NCBI GenBank assembly: GCA_017654935.2
Contig: CM065712.1
Location: forward strand, 19,906,958 to 19,970,957
DNA: 64,000 bases
Direction: 5' to 3'
Origin: Phymorhynchus buccinoides
Lineage: Eukaryota; Mollusca; Gastropoda; Neogastropoda; Raphitomidae
Both the position numbers and the translations under genes were made by a program. The notes under the pieces were generated by a model that worked only from the letters and a program-made list of their open reading frames with translations, ran no database searches and was not told where the DNA came from. Positions 57,690 through 64,000 of the stretch are shown piece after piece; positions within the stretch are counted from its first letter, which is position 1; the number at the start of each line of letters is the position of its first letter.

Positions 57690-58460
57690 TGTGTGTATGT
57701 CAATACTGACTTGTTATTGTTGCTGTGTGTGTGTGTGTGTGTCAATACTGACTTGTTATTGTTGCTGTGTGTGTGTGTGTGTGTCAATACTGACTTGTTA
57801 TTGTTGCTGTGTGTGTGTGTATGTCAATACCGACCTGTTACTGACTTGTTATGTCAATACTGACTTGTTATTGTTGCTGTGTGTGTGTGTATGTCAATCT
57901 GTGTGTGTGTGTGTGTGTGTCAATACTCTTGTTATTGTTGCTGTGTGTGTGTGTGTGTGTCAATACTGACTTGCTGTGTGTGTGTGTATGTCAATACCGA
58001 CTTGTTATTGTTGCTGTGTGTGTGTGTATGTCAATACTGACTTGTTATTGTTGCTGTGTGTGTGTGTATGTCAATACCGACTTGTTATTGTTGCTGTGTG
58101 TGTGTGTATGTCAATACTGACTGTATGTCAATACCGACTTGTTATTGTTGCTGTGTGTGTGTGTGTATGTCAATAACTGACTTGTTATTGTTGCTGTGTG
58201 TGTGTGTATGTCAATACCGACTTGTTATTGTTGCTGTGTGTGTGTGTGTGTGTCAATACCGACTTGTTATTGTTTGTGTGTGAATGTCAATACCGACTTG
58301 TTATTGTTGCTGTGTGTGTGTGTATGTCAATACCGAATTGTTGCTGTGTGTGTGTGTATGTCAATACCGACTTGTTATTGTTGCTGTGTGTGTGTGTATG
58401 TCAATACTGACTTGTTATTGTTGCTGTGTGTGTGTGTATGTCAATACTGACTTGTTATTG
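57690..58460 (+). repeat. About 41-bp minisatellite at a LINE 3' end
   Basis: Units of TGACTTGTTATTGTTGCTG, (TG)n and TATGTCAATAC, with length variation and truncated units; about 18 units. It begins directly after the LINE 3' fragment. Confidence 0.94.
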
Positions 58461-58479
58461 TTGCTTTGATTCGAATGTA

Positions 58480-58966
58480 ATGTATGTATGCATAAACAAC
58501 ATTGATTGATTCTTCCTGGCTACATTTAGGGGGAGATGGGGTGGGGAGGTGGGGGGGGTACCGGGTAGGCAGGGTGCTTTTGAATTGTGTATTTTGTTGT
58601 TGCGACTTACATGTTGTTTGTTGGTAAGAGCATTTTATTTGTAGTCTTTCTTTTATACTGACTGTTTTTTGTGATTAGAGTTAAATACAGAGCATTTTCT
58701 ATTTACTAACAGTAGCTTTTGCATGGAAAACGTGTTTAATTTTGTTGTTGTGTGGTGTTTTTCCCCCCCCCCTCTCTCTTTGATTTTCCATCACTATTTT
58801 TGTGCTGATATTGTTATCTTTTGTTGTTGTTGTTGTTTGCGCACAACTCTTGCCAGCATTTGTAATTCAATGCATTTTTAAAAACAATTATGCCCATTTA
58901 TTTGCAACCAAGGTTTTTATAATGATTTTTTTTTAATAGTTAATGCATCGGACTCTCTCTCTCTCT

Positions 58967-59000
<34 letters not shown>

Positions 59001-59055
59001 ACGATATGAAACGCTCAGTCTCTGTTGTGGAAAACAGAAACAAACATGGTTTTGA
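58480..59055. other. T-rich DNA, nothing recognised
   Basis: GT and T runs, with a CT run at 58953-58997. Confidence 0.5.
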
Positions 59056-59330
59056 TTGAAAGACCCCCCCCCCCCCCCCCCCTGTGGATACCGGGGGGGC
59101 TTTTATGCAAATAGTTCCCTCACCTGGAATTTCTGTGTTCTAGCTTCCTCTAATCTATCTGTCACTCTCTTTGACTCTGCCTTTTCCCTTAGCTTACTGT
59201 CATCTACTATCTTTCTGCCTTACTGGTCCACTCTCCTGCCTTTTTCCAGAAACTCTTACAAAGGTTTTCTCCAGCCGAAGACTGACATGCTGGACCTAAC
59301 TGTTTCTTAGTTAGGCGCATATTTATTTTG
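59056..59330 (+). repeat. Dispersed retroposon-like family, plus copy
   Basis: Matches 4371-4592 and 28481-28735 and reads through CTGGACCTAACTGTTTCTTAG, the uninterrupted form. Confidence 0.78.
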
Positions 59331-59381
59331 TACTCAGAAAAAATAAATTGAAAGAAAAACTACCCCAGCCCATCAGGGCTT

Positions 59382-59826
59382 CATGGGTGCAACTTTTCCT
59401 GGTATATACAAGGATTTCCTGTTTTTGAATGTTACCAGAAAAGGAAGTTCCTTTTTTTTAATTTGTGAAACAAGATCTTTGTGTGTCTACTGTATGTTTC
59501 AAACACTTTAAAATAAGCATTAATTTTGTGTCCATTGTGGAAAAAGCAAACTAAAATACCTTCATAAATCAGTTTTTGCTTCAGGTGCAGGGGGACATTA
59601 CCCCTGGACCCCGGCCTTTCAGGGTTGTTCATTTTGTGGACTATAAGACGATACTTTTTTTCACAGACTCAGACCCCTTCACCTTAAAATGTGACTGATG
59701 AAATAGTAAGAAAATATAGTAACAAAATCTGAAATTTTGGTAACATTTGGGGGGTGCGCCTTATACAAAGGTACGCCTTATACAAACAAAAGTTATAGTC
59801 CGAAAAATATGGTAGTTGCACCCATG
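59382..59826 (-). mobile_element. CATGGGTGCAAC-family MITE with a nested element
   Basis: Reverse-oriented relative of 5396-5667: CATGGGTGCAAC at 59382, then CAGGGGGACATTACCCCTGG, with GTTGCACCCATG at the far end. The block 59627-59812 is an insertion. Confidence 0.75.
59627..59812. mobile_element. Short ACCGTATTTTTCGG-type element
   Basis: The right end TAGTCCGAAAAATATGG is followed by TA. The left end is degenerate (TTTTGTGGACTATAAG). Non-autonomous relative of 29974-30961. Confidence 0.65.
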
Positions 59827-60454
59827 GAGCTTCTTACAGCCCAAGAAGTCAGAGCCACACCCAGGCCATGACTCCTAGATGACCTTTGGCATTGGCCTGT
59901 CGTCCTCGGGGCAAAATGCCCATCACAATTTTTTTTCTCGTATTTTTTAGGGCCTCAGGTTTACCTGTGTTAGGGTTCACATCTGCACTGTTAAAAATTC
60001 GGGATTTTCCTGGTGTTGCGCTGCCTCCGGGCATTACCTCCAGGATCGTTCCCACCATCTTTATATCTACTAATGTCCAATATTGTGTCTGTTCCAAACC
60101 GGAGGACGTTAAACAGATTTTCTTCTACCTGTATGATGGGCATGAACTAACTAAGCACCCTTCTTTTGGGTGTTGTTGTTGTTGTTGTTTAAGCTCAATT
60201 TACCACCAATTTCATTTTCTTTTCATTTGTGGTTGCTGGTTCAGGGATGTTCATGTATTGTATGTATAATCCACCTCGTATTCACAAAACGTAGGGACTA
60301 TTTTGAGTGAAAATCAAAACCTGATTCGTTCCATCTCGCGCTGTGCCTAATTGCTCCCTGATCTACGGCGAGGCCTGGAAAGCCTTTTAGAATTTCCTTT
60401 GGCCCTTTGCTTAAAATGGCCTTTTTATCATTGGTTGACATTAGTAGGGGCCAG
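59827..60454. other. Unrecognised
   Basis: A moderate frame on each strand at 59849-60120 shows no recognisable domain. (TTG)n at 60172-60190. Confidence 0.4.
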
Positions 60455-60570
60455 TGTAGAGTGGCACAGTGGTAACGCGTTCGCTTCGTGTCAAGTAAAC
60501 CCGAGTTTGAACCTGGGTACAGGGGATTTTCCCTCTCACTTTGCACTAGGCCTTACGGTCTGATCGTGGA

Positions 60571-60601
<31 letters not shown>

Positions 60602-60835
60602 AGTGTGCCCATGCACTTAGCATACGTTAAACCCAGTGGCAACGAAAAAGTTGTCATTTGGTCAAAATTTACTCCCCCCCCCCCCCCCTTTCCTTCCTCA
60701 TCAGTCACACAAAAGTTGCATGCAAAAAAAATTGGGTGGCGCGCCTCTGGCTGCGACGCGCTCTCCAGGTGGGAGCAACCCGAATTTCACAGAGACGCCT
60801 CTGTGACTATAAAGTACTAAATACCTAATACCAGT
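60455..60835 (+). mobile_element. tRNA-derived SINE
   Basis: A-box-like TGGCACAGTGGTAACGCG and a B-box GAGTTTGAACCTGGG. The central GTCTTTCAGATGAGACGATA looks like a conserved SINE central domain. The 3' part (CTCCAGGTGGGAGCAACCCG) is shared with 15672-16062. A poly-C run is at 60674. Confidence 0.82.
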
Positions 60836-62020
60836 AGTGAAGTGAGAGCTGTGCAATAAATCATTCTCTACAATATTATAATTTCACGGTACAGCTTAGG
60901 TGGGTTTTTGTGGAAGATGACGACTCTCAAACTAGAGGACATCTGGCGCTGGCTCTGGTCCTACAGCCAAAGGGATTGGTCGGCCTTTGGGGACCTTCCT
61001 CAATGCCAGCAGTCCTCCAAATCTTGTTTTTGCCTAGAGTGTACAGGCATCAGAACTGTCAGAGGATCAGCTAATTTCAGAGGATTGAGAATTTCTGACA
61101 GAGGATTGGCCTCTTCTGTCAGAGGTTTTACCTTTCAATTGAGATATACATTTTCTGTTAAATAGCATTTTATAGTGATTTATCACTGCATAAAGCTTTT
61201 CTGGTAATGTTGGGAACTCATGTCAGTATTGTGCCTCTATATTCTGGGGTCTTGATGTCCCTTATACAGCAGTTTTGAGAGGATTGGACTTCAGACTATT
61301 CTGAAAAAAGCACTATAAAGACATTTTAGCCCAGCCCATCGGGGTCAATAGCAGCCGCCCCCTCTGCTATCTGGCAGTCATAGTCGGAAACGACAGACAG
61401 GCTTACATCATTTCCTCCAGCTGCTGAGTCTGGTTTTGTTTCCTGTGAACTGCGCTTGTATTATTATCTTCATTATTCTTACACCTGCCGACCAGTCTCT
61501 CTCTCCCATTTTTTAAAAAATCTGAATTTCTTTCACTGAGACCTCGTATATTCCACCCTTCCACTTGGTTTAAATAGCATTTTATTTCTCAAAGTCACAA
61601 AAGAAAATCAACAATGTTCATTAGATAGGGCAACAAGAAAACTTATATGAAGCCCTATCTTAAATTTAAAAAGTGCACAGACAATAATAGTGGCGGACGG
61701 CTAAGCAGAGTAATGAAGCGCTATCTTAATTTTCAAATATGTTTTGCCCTTCCGCTTGACTCCTTTGAATTCTGCTTCCTCGATGCCATATGATATGGAT
61801 GATCAAAGTTTATTTGTTCATCCAGAGACTGAGAGACAAATCGTAAGAGCAGGTACATGCTAAAACCAAGCCCTGCGCCAAGCCCTACGTTAGACACCTT
61901 AAATGCTGCTGATTGTATTGTAGGGGATTGGTTCTGTTTTCAGATTGCAGTTCACAGAGCAGTTCTGATGCATGACAATAGCTATCATGAACCGTCTTTT
62001 CCAGGTACTGTTATGAGTTT
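60836..62020. other. No recognised feature
   Basis: Four spaced TCAGAGG motifs at 61058-61125. Otherwise ordinary DNA without a supported gene. Confidence 0.4.
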
Positions 62021-62480
62021 GTGTGCAAGATCGATGCTGCATGAATGACAAATTCAGTGCCACCCCCCTTTCCATGAAAACGTCTCTTGCTATTGTGATA
62101 AAAATATTGCTCTTTGGTGTACTTCTGTGCTGGTCTGGCACAGGTGTGTGGACTCAGAACAGTGTGCAAGATCGATGCTGCATGAATGACAAATTCAGTG
62201 CCACCCCCCTTTCCATAAAAACGTCTCTTGCTATTGTGATCGGAATACAATGGAACCTCCCTTATAAGACCTTCAGAAATAATCCAAAATGAGGTCTTAT
62301 AAGGGAGGTAATTTTAATACTTACAAAGAAGGGCAATGTCTTAGAGAAGTCGGTCTATGTGGGAGGGAGTCTTATAAGGGAGGTTCCACTGTATTGCTCT
62401 TTGTTTGCTGAGAGAAGGTTGGCAGATCTGTAATTCTGTGCTGGTCTGGCACAAGCGTGTGGACTCCGAACAGTGTTGTT
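62021..62480 (+). repeat. Tandem duplication interrupted by a MITE
   Basis: The segment starting GTGTGCAAGATCGATGCTGC occurs at about 62021 and 62162. TTCTGTGCTGGTCTGGCACA occurs at about 62125 and 62437. The second copy is split by 62248-62391. Confidence 0.85.
62248..62391. mobile_element. 144-bp CAGTGGAACCT MITE, TA target
   Basis: Starts TA|CAATGGAACCTCCC and ends GGGAGGTTCCACTG|TA. The first copy of the host duplication has the empty site AAAATATTGCTC near 62101. Confidence 0.9.
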
Positions 62481-63367
62481 TGCTTTTGGTGAATCTGAGA
62501 GCAGTACCAATTCATGCACAGTTGGGACCCTACCCAAACTGCCTGTTGTTCCTCAAACCTCTGGTCCAGAGAGTGCGAATATACCCTGGGCAAGGTATCA
62601 TATTTACTGGAAACAATTTTTTAGCCCAGCTGACCGGAATAGCAGCTGCTCCTGTCTGGCAGTCGTGGAAAATGACAAGACATCACAATTAGTATGTATC
62701 ACAGTATGTAGATTTTATGGATGTTGCTTTGTTTGTGAACAGTTTTCGGGGGTGTTCTTGGGAACGTCTGCAGTTATCTTGTCCAACAAATATGGTGTGT
62801 GTTTTTTAATTCCAAGGTCACATCCTTTCGAATTCCATAATGAGATAGATCTATAATCTTGCATTTCTGGTGTACTGATATTGTCTGAGCGCAAAAGCAG
62901 GCATTGCAATGATATATTATTTCAATAGATTTGAATGTGATGGCCACACGTTTAACGCTTAGGGTAAAACTGTCCACCTTTTTAATGTGCTTTTTGTGTG
63001 TGTTTGTGTCTGTATGTCTCTTTGTATTTTGTGCGTATGTGTTTGCGTGTGCTCATGCATAGAGATATGTCTATGTGTAGGTGTGTGTGCCTCCGTCTGT
63101 GTAGGGGTTTTTTCTCCGTTCTTTTATTTTACGTCAGTTCACTGTAAGTGATATTAAGTGTGTGTGTATACCATATAATTATGATGTTTTGGTCTAGTTT
63201 AGTACCCGGTACTGATAATGATATCTTCATGTCTCAAACGGCAAGTGTCGTTTTTGGAACTAGTGAAAGGCTGTTGTAGTAGTATAGTCTCCCCCTCGCA
63301 CCGTGTTCAAAGGTATGTGTGCAACAGAGCCAAAGAAAACAAAATGGAAGCTTCCATATTCCACTGT

Positions 63368-63368
<1 letters not shown>
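62481..63368. other. No recognised feature
   Basis: Ordinary DNA with TG-rich stretches near 62990-63170. No domain in any frame. Confidence 0.4.

Positions 63369-63421
<53 letters not shown>
63369..63421 (+). repeat. Poly-C tract
   Basis: Fifty-three consecutive C. Length is likely unreliable. Confidence 0.95.
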
Positions 63422-64000
63422 ACATAATTTGAAAATAATAGTCATAGTGGTTTTTTTGTGCTTTGTTTTAATTAAATTGACCCTGCTCTTTTTTTGTGTT
63501 GATGTATTGATTTTATTTGGTTGCTATTCCTCTTACTCTTTTGTTTGTCTTTTTATTATTATAAAGTCTGATTGTGTTTTTGTCATTTTTTGCTGTAGTG
63601 TTTTTGGTTTGTTGGACATTTTTTTGGATTTTTGTTACTCGGTTTGGAATTTGGAATTAGAAAAAAATATTACAGTGAAGAGTATTTCTGCAGCGCTTGC
63701 TACTGAATACTGGTAGGTTTAACAGGCAGTTTGTTGTGTTGTTGAAGACTATCTTTTTTGTATAATTTACCTGAGCTGTGAACAGGTATACCACCTTTTC
63801 TTTTCTGAGCATTTCAGAGGTTTTTTGTATAAAAAAAATATTTTGGCTTGTTGAAAAAAACATGTTATGAATTAGTTGTTGGTGTTGATTTATTGCATAT
63901 TTATTTATTTATTTATTTGTTGTTTTATGTGCCATTGTTGGTCTTTCAGAAATATAGTTTGCCTTGTTGCACATTCCAGCATGTGTTTGCTATGAGGAGA
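63422..64000. other. T-rich DNA, nothing recognised
   Basis: AT-rich with an (ATTT)n stretch near 63900. No gene. Confidence 0.5.

Noticed and set aside
63303..63716. Pro-rich 137-codon frame
   Set aside because: It is built on a 53-base poly-C run with no other coding sign.

Overview
The window is eukaryotic and intron-rich, with well over half of it in simple repeats, minisatellites and transposon remains. A STAT5-type gene, LINE, SINE and MITE families, long (TG)n tracts and TTAGGG-type telomere-like stretches suggest a marine lophotrochozoan, most likely a mollusc. The organism is inferred; nothing in the window names it.

Two host genes are supported. (1) A STAT5-like transcription factor runs on the minus strand from about 31.3 kb to 5.7 kb. 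Nine exons (about 402 codons) cover the N-terminal domain, the coiled coil and the start of the DNA-binding domain. All exon phases are compatible, and the rest of the gene lies beyond the left edge. (2) The last three exons of an unrecognised gene with repeated EVLPDGTK modules lie on the plus strand between 46.4 and 51.8 kb and end in a stop codon. An ankyrin-type C-terminal tail is possible but not proven.

The most striking feature is that nearly every exon edge is embedded in a minisatellite whose unit contains the splice site and part of the exon. Acceptor-side arrays flank STAT exons 1, 4, 6, 7 and 9. Donor-side copies flank STAT exons 3, 5 and 9 and the second exon of the plus-strand gene. 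A 1.7-kb array of about 25-bp units starts at that gene's stop codon. The two long donor-side arrays have units that are multiples of three bases and stay open, so alternative donor use could give ladders of longer in-frame proteins. Three measured acceptor arrays (74, 76 and 85 bp) do not preserve frame.

Region by region: 1-5 kb, TG arrays and MITEs; 5-32 kb, the STAT gene with introns full of arrays and nested elements; 32.8-41.3 kb, LINE fragments, an internally inverted integrase-type pseudogene and a nearly complete CR1/jockey-like LINE; 42-46 kb, hairpin MITEs and TTAA-target MITEs; 46-53.5 kb, the plus-strand gene and its arrays; 53.5-64 kb, LINE and SINE remains, including a LINE with an intact 459-codon reverse transcriptase ORF, and low-complexity DNA. 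Several MITE families are defined by exact target-site duplications, and several insertions have a matching empty site elsewhere in the window.
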